Assembly (NCBI GenBank): GCA_963774405.1
Contig: CAVZEV010000005.1
Span: 806,001 to 870,000, forward strand
Direction of reading: 5' to 3'
Length of the DNA stretch: 64,000 nt
Source: VRUE01 sp963774405
GTDB taxonomy: Bacteria; Actinomycetota; Thermoleophilia; Solirubrobacterales; 70-9
Position numbers and translations under genes: made by a program. Below are positions 9,218-20,107 of the stretch, in pieces. Under the pieces are notes generated by a model that saw only the letters and a program-made list of their open reading frames with translations, did no database searches and was not told the DNA's origin. How positions within the stretch are numbered: the stretch's first letter is position 1; every line of letters starts with the position of its first letter.

Positions 9218-10081
9218 TCAGGCCGGGCTCTCGGCCGGGGCCGAGCCGCGGGAGCTGCGAGCGGCCGCGCGGCGCAGTCGCAGGCGGTCGGGCCAGATCA
9301 CGTAGAGGGCCATCGGCACCGCGTAGAGCCCGTAGATCAGCACCTCGCCGACCGTCGGTTCGGGTTGCAGGCCCAGCATCCCGGTCAGCAGCGAGCCCGA
9401 GACCGTGCCCGGCTGGACCAGCCAGGTCAGGTCGAGCGCCTGGCCCTGCAGGCCGTTGAACCAGCCCGCCCCGTGGGCGGTGTGCAGTGAGGTGGAGAGC
9501 AGGCCCGCGGCGACGAAGACGAGGATCAGGCCTGTGACGCGGAAGAAGCGGGTGAGGTTGATCCGCACGCCGCCGCGGTAGATGCCGAGCCCGATGCCGA
9601 CGGCGGCGAGCAGGCCGATCACCGCGCCGGCCCCGGCGGCGGTGGTGTCGGTCGAGTCCTGGAAGGCGGCGAGCAGGAAGACCGAGGTCTCGAAGCCCTC
9701 GCGCAGGACCGCCAGGAACGCCATCCCGACCAGGGCCATGGTCGAGCCGCTTGCCAGGGCACCGGCGGCGTTGCCCTCCAGCACCTTCTTGATCCCCTTG
9801 GCGTTGCGCCGCATCCAGATGATCATGTAGCTGACCGCGCTGACCGCGATCAGCCCGATCACCGTCTCCAGCCCCTCCTGCTGGCGCTGGGGCAGCTCCT
9901 GGCCGACCACGCGCAGGATTACCGCGATGCCGACGCAGAGCGCGACCGCGATCGCCACCCCGAGCCACATCTGCCGCAAGGCGTCGCGGCGACCCTCCTT
10001 GACCAGGAAGGCGGCGACGATGCCGATGATCAGCGAGGCCTCGACGCCCTCGCGCAGGGCGATCACCAGCGTGGGAATCAT
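9218..10081 (-). CDS. efeU: EfeU/FTR1-family iron permease
   Basis: 287 residues with seven predicted membrane helices. Both iron-coordinating RExxE motifs of FTR1 transporters are present, REGVE (residues 10-14) in helix 1 and REGFE (127-131) in helix 4, so this is an intact ferrous/ferric iron permease. It is first in the efeU-efeB-efeO order. About 20 bp upstream of its ATG lies the overlapping palindrome TTAGGCGACCCTAATTAGGG, the likely iron-dependent control point for the operon. Confidence 0.95.
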   Translation of the reverse strand: MIPTLVIALREGVEASLIIGIVAAFLVKEGRRDALRQMWLGVAIAVALCVGIAVILRVVGQELPQRQQEGLETVIGLIAVSAVSYMIIWMRRNAKGIKKVLEGNAAGALASGSTMALVGMAFLAVLREGFETSVFLLAAFQDSTDTTAAGAGAVIGLLAAVGIGLGIYRGGVRINLTRFFRVTGLILVFVAAGLLSTSLHTAHGAGWFNGLQGQALDLTWLVQPGTVSGSLLTGMLGLQPEPTVGEVLIYGLYAVPMALYVIWPDRLRLRRAAARSSRGSAPAESPA

Positions 10082-10103
10082 CTGCTGTCTCCGGAAGTCT
10101 GCA

Positions 10104-10123
10104 TTAGGCGACCCTAATTAGGG
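10104..10123 (-). promoter_or_regulatory. Putative iron-responsive operator upstream of efeU
   Basis: TTAGGCGACCCTAA (10104-10117) repeats the TTAGG-N4-CCTAA form seen before efeO, and it overlaps a second, perfect 12-bp palindrome CCCTAATTAGGG (10112-10123). There are thus three half sites in 20 bp, about 22 bp upstream of the efeU start. This suggests cooperative binding of a DtxR/IdeR-like iron repressor. Confidence 0.62.
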
Positions 10124-10157
10124 CTTCCAAACCTAGCACGCAAACCTCAACCCCGGT

Positions 10158-10206
10158 GCCGACGGGACTCAAACCGGTCTATATCACCGGTTTGAGTCCC
10201 GTCGGC
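10158..10206. repeat. Dispersed palindrome, copy A
   Basis: A perfect inverted repeat with 21-bp arms (left arm 10158-10178, right arm 10186-10206, loop CTATATC). It ends one base before the zwf stop codon on the opposite strand, so a zwf transcript would run into it at once. Similar elements lie at 27852-27900 and 38768-38810: they share the outer GCCGACGGG / CCCGTCGGC arms and a TATAT-containing centre. It may serve as a terminator or 3'-end stabiliser; as a family it resembles REP-type repeats. Confidence 0.75.
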
Positions 10207-10207
10207 G

Positions 10208-11611
10208 TCAGGGGAGCCAGGGGTCGTGCCATTGGGCGATGCCGCGGGTTAGCTTGTCGGCCTCGGGGGGCCCCCAGGTGCCGGGGTCGTAGGGGTGGAC
10301 GGGGCCCGGTTCGTCCAGCAGTGGCTGCACGATCCGCCAGGTCTCCTCGACCGTGTCCTGGCGGGTGAAGAGCTGGTGCTCGCCGGCGATCGCGTCGCCG
10401 AGCAGGCGCTCGTAGGGCTCGGGCTCCTCGCCCGCCACCTTTTCGAAGAGCACCTCCATGTCGGCCGGCTCGAAGGCCTCCTCGCCCGCCTTCTTGGCGA
10501 AGAGGCGCATGCGGGCGCCGGGCGTGGGCTCGATTCGCACCGTCATCTGGTTCGGTTCGGGCCGCTTGCCCGAGCCGACGCCGAGCGGCGGCGGGCGCTT
10601 GAAGACGACGGTCACCTCGCTCGACTTCGCCGGCATGCACTTGCCGGCGCGGATGAAGAAGGGCACGCCGCTCCAGCGCCAGTTGTCGACCGCCAGCTCG
10701 ACCGCGGCGAAGGTCTCGGTGGTCGAGTCGGGCGCCACGTCCTTGACGTCGAGGAAGCCCTTGTACTGGCCGCGCACGTAGCGCTCGGGGTCGGCGGTCC
10801 GCGTCGCCTTGAAGAATTCGAGCTTCTTGTCGCGGACCGAGTCGTGGTGGTTGCCGGTCGGCGGACCCATGCCGACCAGGGCCAGCACCTGCAGGGCGTG
10901 GTTTTGGATCACGTCGCGCATCGCCCCGACCGCGTCGTAGAAGCGGCCGCGGTCGTCGACGCCGAAGTTCTCGGCGATCGTCATCTGCACGTGGGAGACG
11001 TGCTGGCGGTTCCAGATCGGCTCCAGGGTCGAGTTGGCGAAGCGCAGGTAGGTGATGTCCATCACCGGCTCCTTGCCGAGGTAATGGTCGATGCGCAGGA
11101 TCTGGCGCTCGTCGAGCACTTCGCAGAGTTCCGCGTTGAGCGCCCGCGCCGATTCGAGGTCGTGGCCGAAGGGCTTCTCAATCACGACGTGGGCGTTCTC
11201 GGTCAGGCCGGCCTTGCCGAGGCCGCTGACCACGGTGGCGAAGAGCGAGGGCGGGATCTCGAGGTAGAAGACCGGGCGCTTGGCGTCGCCGATCGCCGCC
11301 GCGACCCGCTTGAAGGTGGCGGCGTCGGCGTAGTCACCCTGCACGTAGGAGAGGCGCTTGGCGAGGCGGGCGAAGACGTCGCCGTCGGGGCTGTCGACGG
11401 TGGCGGCGATCGATTCGCGGGCGTGCTCGCGCAGCTTCTCGTCGTCCCACTCGTCGATCGCGACGCCGACGATCGGGCAGTCGAGCTTGCCGCGCGCCTC
11501 GAGCCGGTAGAGCGCCCGGAAGGTCATCTTCTTCGCCAGGTCGCCGCTGATCCCGAAGATCGTCAGCACGTCGGCGTTGGCATCGGAGTGCTTGGCGTCG
11601 GTCCCGGCCAT
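10208..11611 (-). CDS. zwf: Glucose-6-phosphate 1-dehydrogenase
   Basis: 467 residues. The NADP-binding motif ISGDLAKKM follows the first strand, and the active-site signature RIDHYLGKEPV, with the catalytic His region, is intact. The enzyme oxidises glucose 6-phosphate to 6-phosphogluconolactone, the entry step of the oxidative pentose phosphate pathway. It is divergent from gnd, with 70 bp between the two start codons, and pgl follows gnd, so the three oxidative-branch genes sit together. A perfect palindrome follows its stop codon. Confidence 0.96.
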   Translation of the reverse strand: MAGTDAKHSDANADVLTIFGISGDLAKKMTFRALYRLEARGKLDCPIVGVAIDEWDDEKLREHARESIAATVDSPDGDVFARLAKRLSYVQGDYADAATFKRVAAAIGDAKRPVFYLEIPPSLFATVVSGLGKAGLTENAHVVIEKPFGHDLESARALNAELCEVLDERQILRIDHYLGKEPVMDITYLRFANSTLEPIWNRQHVSHVQMTIAENFGVDDRGRFYDAVGAMRDVIQNHALQVLALVGMGPPTGNHHDSVRDKKLEFFKATRTADPERYVRGQYKGFLDVKDVAPDSTTETFAAVELAVDNWRWSGVPFFIRAGKCMPAKSSEVTVVFKRPPPLGVGSGKRPEPNQMTVRIEPTPGARMRLFAKKAGEEAFEPADMEVLFEKVAGEEPEPYERLLGDAIAGEHQLFTRQDTVEETWRIVQPLLDEPGPVHPYDPGTWGPPEADKLTRGIAQWHDPWLP

Positions 11612-11681
11612 TCGTCCGCCAGGCTACCCGTTGGCCGCCCGAACGCACACACGGGCCGCCGGCTCGCATAGGGTTACGGCC

Positions 11682-12700
11682 ATGGAGCTGGGAATGGTCG
11701 GACTCGGCCGCATGGGGGCCAACATGGCGCGGCGGCTGATGCGCGACGGGCACCGGATCGTCGCCTACGACGTCAACCCCGACGCCGTCGCCGAGCTGGC
11801 GGGCGAGGGCGCCGAGGGCGCCTCCTCGCTGGAGGACCTGGCCGCGAAGCTGAGCGCGCCGCGTTCGGTTTGGGTGATGGTGCCCGCGGGCGCGATCACC
11901 GAGAAGACGGTCGCCGACGTCGCCGCGGTGCTCGACTCCGGTGACGCGATCGTCGACGGCGGCAACTCCTACTACCGCGACGACATCCGCCGCGCCGCCA
12001 AGGTCGGCGAGCAGGGGCTCGACTACGTCGACTGCGGCACCAGCGGCGGCGTCTTCGGCCTCGACCGCGGCTACTGCCTGATGATCGGCGGGCCCGACGG
12101 GGCGGTCGCAGCGGCTCGACCCGATCTTCGCCTCGCTGGCGCCGGGCGTCGAGTCGGCCGAGCGCACGCCGGGGCGCAGCGGCGACGCCGGGCCCGGCCG
12201 AGAATGGCTACCTGCACTGCGGCCCCAACGGTGCCGGGCACTTCGTGAAGATGGTCCACAACGGGATCGAGTACGGCGTCATGGCCGCCTACGCCGAGGG
12301 CCTCAACATCCTCAAGAACGCCAACGCCGGCAAGGTCCAGCGCGAGGCCGACGCCGAGACGGCGCCGCTGGAGCAGCCCGAGTACTACCAGTACGACCTC
12401 GACCTGCCCGAGGTCACCGAGGTCTGGCGCCGCGGCAGCGTGATCGGCTCCTGGCTGCTCGACCTGACCGCCGCCTCGATGCAGGAATCGCCCGACCTCT
12501 CCGACTTCGCCGGCCGCGTCTCCGACTCCGGCGAGGGCCGCTGGACCTCGATCGCCGCGATCGACGAGGGCGTGCCGGCGCCGGTCCTGACCACCGCTCT
12601 GTACGAGCGCTTCGCCTCGCGCGGACTCGACGACTTCGCCGACAAGGTGCTCTCGGCGATGCGCAAGCAGTTCGGCGGCCACGACGAGAAGCCGACCTGA
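11682..12700 (+). pseudogene. gnd: 6-phosphogluconate dehydrogenase, short type, frameshifted
   Basis: The start is clear: GLGRMGANMARRLM is the NAD(P)-binding loop, DGGNSYYRDD the substrate-binding signature, and KMVHNGIEYG holds the catalytic Lys. The frame is lost twice by apparent one-base insertions, near 12108 (after GGPDGAV) and near 12197 (in a GGGCCC run). If both are undone, one continuous protein of about 338 residues results, the length of the short, often NAD-dependent Gnd form. It would decarboxylate 6-phosphogluconate to ribulose 5-phosphate. Sequencing error is the likeliest cause, because the coding sense is otherwise perfect. Confidence 0.88.
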
Positions 12701-12710
12701 GGCGGCCGGG

Positions 12711-13383
12711 ATGGCGATCGAGCTCGAGGTCTGCGCCGACGAGAAGGCGGCGGCGCGCCGTGCCGCCGAGCTGATCACCGCGGTCGGCGCCGCCGCGGTC
12801 GCCGAGCGCGACGCCTTCGGCGCTGGCGATGAGCGGCGGCCGCAGCCCCTGGGCGATGCTGGCGATCCTCGGCGAGGAAGAGCAGATGCCCTGGGAGGGG
12901 CCGAGCTCTTCCAGGTCGACGAGCGGATCGCCTCGCCCGGCAGCGAGGACCGCAACCTCACCCACATGGTGCTCGGCCTCTCGATGGACCACCAGGCGAC
13001 GCTGCGGCCGATGCCGGTCACCCAGCGCGACCTCGAGGGCGCCGCCCGCGAGTACGAAAGCGCCCTGCCGGCGCCGCTGGACTGCGTCCACCTCGGCATC
13101 GGCCCGGACGGCCACACCGCCTCGCTGGTCCCCGGGGACCCGGTGCTCGAGGTCAGCGACCGCCGCGTCGCCCTGACCGAGACCGCCTACCAGGGCCACC
13201 ATCGGATGACCCTCACCTACCCGGCCCTCGCCGAAGCGCGCCAGATCGTCTGGCTCGATCACCGGCCCCGACAAGGTCGACGCCCTGGCCAAGCTGATGG
13301 CCGGAGACACCTCGATCCCCGCCGGCCGGGTCGAGAACGCGCAGATGACCGTGGTCGCCGACGCGGCTGCTTCGCCACGGTAA
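12711..13383 (+). pseudogene. pgl: 6-phosphogluconolactonase, frameshifted
   Basis: The conserved lactonase loop GIGPDGHTASLVPG is intact, as are the surrounding strands. Three single-base changes break the frame: an extra G near 12822, a missing G in the run near 12897, and an extra base near 13258. Corrected, the protein reads AFALAMSGGRSPW in the sugar-phosphate loop and ends at TAA 13381-13383, giving about 224 residues, normal for SugarP isomerase-fold lactonases. It hydrolyses the zwf product. It starts 10 bp after gnd and was probably co-transcribed with it. Confidence 0.85.
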
Positions 13384-13400
13384 GCCCGGATTTCTAAAAA

Positions 13401-13418
13401 GTTAGCGAATTCGCTAAC
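13401..13418. promoter_or_regulatory. 18-bp palindromic operator of the XRE/NTase pair
   Basis: GTTAGCGAATTCGCTAAC is a perfect palindrome ending 9 bp before the ATG of the XRE gene. Position and symmetry fit an autoregulatory operator bound by the helix-turn-helix antitoxin encoded next. With so short a leader, repressor binding would block the promoter or transcription start. Confidence 0.7.
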
Positions 13419-13427
13419 ATCGCTCTA

Positions 13428-13769
13428 ATGTCGATGGTCGGCGTCCCCCTTGCGGAGCAAATCAGGGCCCAGAGCGGCCTGAGCCAGGCCGAGTTGGCGC
13501 GCCGGGCCGGGCTGCCCCGCTCCGTGGTCAACGCCTACGTCAAGGGCACCCGTGAGCCCGGGGCAGAGGCGATCGCCCGGCTTGCAGCGGCGGGCGGTTT
13601 GGATCTGAAGCTCGATCGCCGCAGGCCGCCCGTCGATGCCGAGCGGGCCGGACGAATCCTGGTCCAGGTGCTGGAGCTCGCCGAGGCGCTCCCCTTCCGC
13701 CCGCGGCCCGAGCTTGGCTACCCCTCCCTCTCCGATCGTCTTTCCTCGCCCGGCGGAGCGCGGTCGTGA
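13428..13769 (+). CDS. XRE-family HTH regulator, likely antitoxin
   Basis: 113 residues. The first 60 form a Cro/C1-type helix-turn-helix: LAEQIRAQSGLSQAELARRAG, then the recognition helix LPRSVVNAYVKGTREPGAEAI. The C-terminal half is a short tail rich in Arg and Pro that may contact the toxin. It overlaps the start of the nucleotidyltransferase gene by 4 bp (GTGA), the usual antitoxin-first arrangement. ATG 13434, two codons further on, is an alternative start. A perfect palindrome just upstream is the probable operator. Confidence 0.78.
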   Translation: MSMVGVPLAEQIRAQSGLSQAELARRAGLPRSVVNAYVKGTREPGAEAIARLAAAGGLDLKLDRRRPPVDAERAGRILVQVLELAEALPFRPRPELGYPSLSDRLSSPGGARS

Positions 13770-14336
13770 GCGAGCTCGTCGAGAAGCTCTTCGCGATCCA
13801 CGGCTCGTTGTCGAAGGCGAGCGTCCCGCATGCCTTTGGTGGCGCGATCGCCCTGGCCTATTGCGTCGAGGAGCCCCGAGGTACCCGTGACCTCGACGTC
13901 AACATCTTTGTCGACGCCGAGAAGGCAGCACGCACGCTTTCCTGCCTGCCCCCCGGGGTGAGAGTTCGCAGGGAGGACGTAGCGAAGGTCGAACGCGATG
14001 GGCAGGCGCGCCTGGATTGGGACGGGGCCCCGGTCGACGTCTTCCTCAACAACGTGCCGCTGCACGAGGCCGTGGCCAGTGCGGTCGTGTGGGTGCCCGC
14101 TGGAAAGCAGGGAGATCCCGGTCCTCGACTGCGCGTCACTGGCGATCTTCAAGGCCTTCTTCGACCGCACCAAGGACTGGGCGGACATGGAGGCGATTGC
14201 CCAGGCGACGCCCGAGGACATCGATATCGCCGCGGCGACGATCGCCGATCTCGTCGGTCCTGACGATCCAGCCGTGAAACGGCTGGAGAGCCTGATCCCG
14301 CTTGACGTGGGATCAGGCCGCGGTTTGCGCCGCTAG
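13766..14336 (+). pseudogene. AbiEii-like nucleotidyltransferase toxin, frameshifted
   Basis: The N-terminal part has the polymerase-beta-type nucleotidyltransferase signature: HAFGGAIALAYCV followed by RGTRDLDVNIFV, with the paired catalytic Asp residues. An extra G near 14110 shifts the frame. After correction the protein continues with IPVLDCASLAIFKAFFDRTKDWADMEAI, typical of the AbiEii/DUF1814-like family, and ends at 14336 with about 189 residues. Paired with an XRE antitoxin it forms a probable type II or IV-like toxin-antitoxin module. Its stop codon shares a CTAG with the convergent oxidase gene. Confidence 0.72.
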
Positions 14337-15702
14337 GCGGTTTCCAGCGACACCGAGTGGTTGGCGACGATCGTGCCGTCGGGGTCCCACTGGCGCTTGA
14401 CCTCGGCGAGGCGGGCGCAGACCTCGGCGGGCAGGATCGCCTCGACGTCGCAGGGGCGCTCGGTGAAGTTGAAGTAGGAGCCCTCGCCGGCCCAGGGCTG
14501 CATCGTCTCCTCGATCTTCGCCAGGTGGGCCGGGATCGCCTCGCCCAGCTCCGGCGTCATCGGCATGCCGACGCTGTACATCACCCAGTCGGTATCGAGG
14601 TGGGTGAGGGCGCCGCCGTCGGGGTCCGGCCGGCCGAGCGCGCCGCCGAGCTGGCGGAGCTCGGTCAGCAGCAGCGGTGAGCCCGAGCCGGGGCCGGCGA
14701 GTCCGGCGAAGGCGTCGATCGCCTCGTCGGGGAGCTCGCGGATCGTCATCCCCTCGCCGAGGCCGGGCACCGGGTTCTCCGGGTCCATGTGGATGCGGCA
14801 GAGGCCGGCGGCCGGGATCTGGGCCCAAGGTGTCCATGATCGTCTCGCCGAGCTCGCGCAGCGGCGCGACGATCTCTTCGCCCGCCTCCTTGCTGGCAAT
14901 GCAGGCGCCGTCGATCGTCAGCAGCGGCCGGCCGCGGATCGGCTCGGGCACGTCGGGGATCGGCGGCGGGGTGATGAAGCGGACCACCGAGGTGACGTCG
15001 TCGGAGACGCCGGCGGCCCAGTCGCGGTAGGCGCGGACGGCCTCGGCACCGAGCTCGGCGGGGAAGACGAGGGCGCCGGCGTAGATCTCGGCGACCGGCA
15101 GCAGGCGCAGCTGCAGGGCGGTGACGATCGCGTAGCCGCCACCGCCGCCGCGCAGCGCCCAGAACAGCTCGGGCTCGCTCTCGGCGTCGACGGTGCGCGG
15201 CTCGCCGTCGGCGCTGACGAGCTCGATCGCCCGCACGCGGTTGCAGGCAAAGCCGTAGTGGCGGCCGAGCCAGCTGAGGCCGCCGCCGAGGGTGAAGCCG
15301 ATGACGCCGACGTCGGGCGAGGAGCCGGGCATCGAGCTGAGGCCGTGCTTCTGGGCGGCGCTGCTCAGCTCGGCGACGAGGACGCCGGCCTCGACCCGCG
15401 CGGTCTGGGCGTCGGGGTCGACCTCGATTCCGCGCATGCGCTCGGTCTTGATCAGGATCGTGCCCTCGAGCGAGCCGGCAAGCGGCGAAGGCTCCGTGCC
15501 CGGTGCCCTGGCCGGCCACCTTGAGGCCGTTCTCGGCGGCGAAGCGAATCGTCGCGGCGACGTCGTCGGCGCTCTCGACGAAGGCGACCGCCTCGGGCTG
15601 CTGGTCGGCGGCCAGGTTCCAGGCGAGGCGCGCCTCGTCCCAGTCGGGATCGCTCGGGGTTGCGACGCGGCCGGCGATCGCCGGCCCGGTGAAGTCACTC
15701 AT
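14333..15702 (-). pseudogene. FAD-binding BBE-type oxidoreductase, frameshifted
   Basis: A berberine-bridge/PCMH-type flavin oxidase. The N-terminal frame reads ESADDVAATIRFAAENGLKVAGQGTGHG, where the conserved GTGHG loop binds the FAD. The middle has SPDVGVIGFTLGGGLSWLGRHYG, the FAD-binding loop. The C-terminus ends in VKRQWDPDGTIVANHSV, the BBE motif. Two indels, near 15485 and near 14828, split it into three frames; corrected it is about 456 residues. Its ATG overlaps the rpiA stop (ATGA), so it is coupled to rpiA. Substrate unknown. Confidence 0.8.
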
Positions 15703-16374
15703 TCGGTTCCCTCCGTGGTCAGCTCAGGTGTCAAGCGTTCGACGGTGCCTCCGGCCCCCACCAGCACCGCGCTCACCATATCCGGCGGGAAGAGACCGTG
15801 GGCGGCGACGCCGGGGTCGGCCTCGAGGCGGGCGGCGAGCTCCGCCGGGTCGCCGAGCTTGGCGCCGCGGTAGTCGGCGATCAGGCCGCCGTCGGGGCTG
15901 GGGGGCACGTCGCGTAGGGCGACCGCGGAGCCGAGCCGCTCCAGGGTCGAGGCAATGCCGAAGGCGAAGAGCTCGAGCGGCACCGGCGCGATCAGCGAGT
16001 CGACCGGCTTGCTCGAGTCGGCGATGACGACGAAGCGCTCGGCCGCCGCGGCGACGATCTTCTCGCGCAGGTGGGCGACCGCCGCCGCCCTTGATCAGCC
16101 AGCCGTCGGGGGTCACCTGGTCGGTGCCGTCGATCGCGATGTCGAGCCGCTGCAGCCGGCTGAACTCCTCGACCGGGATGCCCAGCCCGCGCGCCTGCTC
16201 CTCGGTCGCGACCGAGGTGGCGACGCAGCGGATGCCGCTGAGCCCGCGCGCCGCGATCGCCGGCAGCAGGTGCGCGACCGTCGACCCGGTCCCCAGCCCC
16301 ACCGTCATCCCGTCCTCAACCAGCTCCGCCGCCGCCTCGGCAGCAATCCGCTTCTCGGCGTCGGCGTCGGTCAC
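15699..16374 (-). pseudogene. rpiA: Ribose-5-phosphate isomerase A, frameshifted
   Basis: The start is GTG 16374. Signatures of RpiA are clear: VGLGTGSTVAHLLPAIA (phosphate-binding loop), DIAIDGTDQVTP with the catalytic Asp residues, and KGGGG. At KGGG, near 16090, an extra base shifts the frame; the continuation reads AHLREKIVAAAAERFVVIADSSKPV and runs to the stop at 15699, about 224 residues in all. It interconverts ribose 5-phosphate and ribulose 5-phosphate, linking the oxidative branch (zwf, pgl, gnd) to tkt/tal further right. The flavin oxidase gene is coupled downstream. Confidence 0.88.
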
Positions 16375-16401
16375 CGGGCGGGACTCTATGCTCGCGACGA
16401 G

Positions 16402-16983
16402 ATGGACGCGCGCATCTGGATCAGCGGGCCGCAGGGTGAGCCGCACTCGGCGGCGCTCTCTGGCGAGCGCACGGTCGTCGGGCGTGACCCCGAGGCAGAG
16501 ATCCAGATCGACGATGAGGCGGTCTCCTGGAACCACCTCGAGATCGAGAACCGTGGCGGCGTGCTGATGGCAACCGACCTCGACAGCCGCAACGGCACCG
16601 CGCTCAACGGCGACCCGCTCGACCGCCCGCGCCGCTTGCGCGACGGCGACACCCTGATCGTCGGCGCCCACCGCCTCGAAGTCTCCGACCCGGTCCCGGG
16701 CCGCGCCGGCGGGACGGTCGCTGCCACAGGCGGCAGCGTCTCCCTCAACGAAGACGAGCGTGCCACCGCCATGGCCCTCGTCGCCCCGTACAGAACAGAG
16801 GGCGCCTTCGCGGGTCGTCCTGCGACCCGGGCCGAGATAGCCGAAGCTCTCCATGTCAGTGAGCGGACCGCCCAACGCCGCCTCGACGCGCTGGCAGCAA
16901 AGCTCGAGATCGCCGGCGAGGCAGGCCGTGATCGTCCTCGCCTGATCGCCGCTCGCGTGATCGAGTTGGGCCTCGACCGCTGA
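16402..16983 (+). CDS. FHA-domain protein with C-terminal helix-turn-helix
   Basis: 193 residues from ATG 16402, 27 bp from the divergent rpiA start; the longer upstream frame would overlap rpiA. Residues 1-95 are an FHA domain with the phosphothreonine-binding elements VVGRDPEAEI, SWNHLEI and DSRNGTALNG. The C-terminal 80 residues contain TRAEIAEALHVSERTAQRRLDAL, a winged helix-turn-helix. The protein could turn Ser/Thr phosphorylation into a transcriptional response. A Ser/Thr kinase is encoded about 1.3 kb downstream (18289) and is an obvious candidate partner (inference). Confidence 0.85.
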   Translation: MDARIWISGPQGEPHSAALSGERTVVGRDPEAEIQIDDEAVSWNHLEIENRGGVLMATDLDSRNGTALNGDPLDRPRRLRDGDTLIVGAHRLEVSDPVPGRAGGTVAATGGSVSLNEDERATAMALVAPYRTEGAFAGRPATRAEIAEALHVSERTAQRRLDALAAKLEIAGEAGRDRPRLIAARVIELGLDR

Positions 16984-17094
16984 CCCGAACCGGGCCAAAC
17001 GTGGCCCGGTTCGTGACTCGGGTGTCGTTTTCGCGCCCGCCTCGCTGACCGAGCATCGGTTGGGTAATCGCTATCCACCCGAAAGGGGAGTCCA

Positions 17095-18174
17095 ATGCTC
17101 AACCGTTCGATCAAGTTCCTGCTCACCGTCCTTGCCCTGGCCCTGTTGCCGGTAGCGAGCGCCGCCGCTGCCGGGCACTCCGGCGCCGTCGTCTTCTCAC
17201 GGGCGATCACCAACGTCGAAGAAACGGCGGGCGGCAAAGTCGAAAAAACCGAAGGCGGGCTCTACGCCGCCAAGGACGGTCACCTCAACCAGCTGACCGA
17301 AGACCCGACCGACAGCGAACCGGACTTCTCCGCCGACGGGCGCAAGATCGCCTTCGTCCGCGGCGGCGACATCTGGGCGATGCGGGCCGACGGCAGCGGC
17401 CAGCACCAGCTGACCTCCGGCCCGGAGGTCGACAGCCGGCCGCAGTTCGACCCCAAGGGCCACTACGTTGTCTTCACCCGGGCGGCGAGCGAAGGCGCCC
17501 CGCGCGACCTCTACCGGGTCAACCTCGGCGGCAGCGCCCACCCGCTCGTCAGCGGTCCCGGCGACGAGCACGGAGCGTCGTTCTCGCCTGACGGCAGGGC
17601 GATCGTCTTCGTCCGCGGCACCGCCGAGGCAGGCGGCGGCGTGGCCGACGACATCTACTCGGTGCGGCCCTCCGGCGCCGGCCTGGCCCGGCTCAGCAAG
17701 ACCGGCCACATCGACGAGTTCTCGCCCCGCTACTTCAAGGGCGGCATCGTCTTCAGCCGCGGCCAGAGCGGCGAAGGGCCGGGCGCCTACGCCGACATCT
17801 TCACCATGCGTCGCAACGGCACCAAGGTGAAGGTGCTGGTCGCCGGCGCCGGCTCCTCCTTCGTCGAAGACGTCGCCCCGGCGGCGGGGACGCTGCTCTT
17901 CCGCCGCGACCAGGGCCTCTGGGTGAAGAAGATCGGCCGCGGCCGCGCCCACAAGCTGAGCCAGGTCGCCGACAACTCCAAGACCAACTCGGTCTTCTCC
18001 TCCGATGGGCGCAAGGTGGCCGCGTTCATCGCCACCGACGAAGCCGAGACCCTCTCGGCGATCGACGTCGCCGGCCGCCGCAGCTCGCAGCTCGCCGAAG
18101 GCTTCGCGCTGGAAAGCGGCTCGACCGCGACGACGATCGGCTCGGTGATCACCTGGCAGCCGGTGCGGCGCTGA
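17095..18174 (+). CDS. Secreted TolB-like beta-propeller protein
   Basis: 359 residues with a signal peptide (MLNRSIKFLLTVLALALLPVASAAAA) and a good ribosome site (AAAGGGGAG, 4 bp before ATG). The body consists of WD40-like PD40/TolB repeats: DFSADGRKIAFVRGGDIWAM, FSPDGRAIVFVRG, FSSDGRKVAAFI. In Gram-positive bacteria such proteins are exported binding scaffolds, not part of a Tol-Pal system. Two GC-rich hairpins follow the stop codon and end the transcription unit. Confidence 0.82.
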   Translation: MLNRSIKFLLTVLALALLPVASAAAAGHSGAVVFSRAITNVEETAGGKVEKTEGGLYAAKDGHLNQLTEDPTDSEPDFSADGRKIAFVRGGDIWAMRADGSGQHQLTSGPEVDSRPQFDPKGHYVVFTRAASEGAPRDLYRVNLGGSAHPLVSGPGDEHGASFSPDGRAIVFVRGTAEAGGGVADDIYSVRPSGAGLARLSKTGHIDEFSPRYFKGGIVFSRGQSGEGPGAYADIFTMRRNGTKVKVLVAGAGSSFVEDVAPAAGTLLFRRDQGLWVKKIGRGRAHKLSQVADNSKTNSVFSSDGRKVAAFIATDEAETLSAIDVAGRRSSQLAEGFALESGSTATTIGSVITWQPVRR

Positions 18175-18191
18175 GCCCCAATCCGGTTCTC

Positions 18192-18261
18192 CCGGGGGGC
18201 TCCGCACGGACTCCCCCCGGCTCCAGCGCGAAGGGCCCGCTCCTCACGGGGCGGGCCCTTC
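18192..18261 (+). terminator. Two consecutive GC-rich stem-loops
   Basis: Hairpin 1 (18192-18220) has CCGGGGGG / CCCCCCGG arms with a smaller TCCG/CGGA stem inside. Hairpin 2 (18230-18261) has 11-bp arms GAAGGGCCCGC and GCGGGCCCTTC around a 10-nt loop. There is no strong T-tract. Placed between the TolB-like gene and the kinase gene, they are likely transcription terminators of the intrinsic-like actinobacterial kind. Confidence 0.65.
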
Positions 18262-18288
18262 GTCGTTGCGCGTCTATATAACCGCCGT

Positions 18289-20101
<1,813 letters not shown>

Positions 20102-20107
20102 CCGCGG

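Noticed and set aside
12100..12200. Programmed frameshifting in gnd
   Set aside because: Two separate shifts with no slippery heptamer or downstream structure, and similar indels in unrelated genes, point to sequence error.
18271..18281. TCTATATAA as a fourth copy of the dispersed palindrome
   Set aside because: The neighbouring arms GCCGACGGG/CCCGTCGGC are absent; the flanking stem belongs to a terminator.
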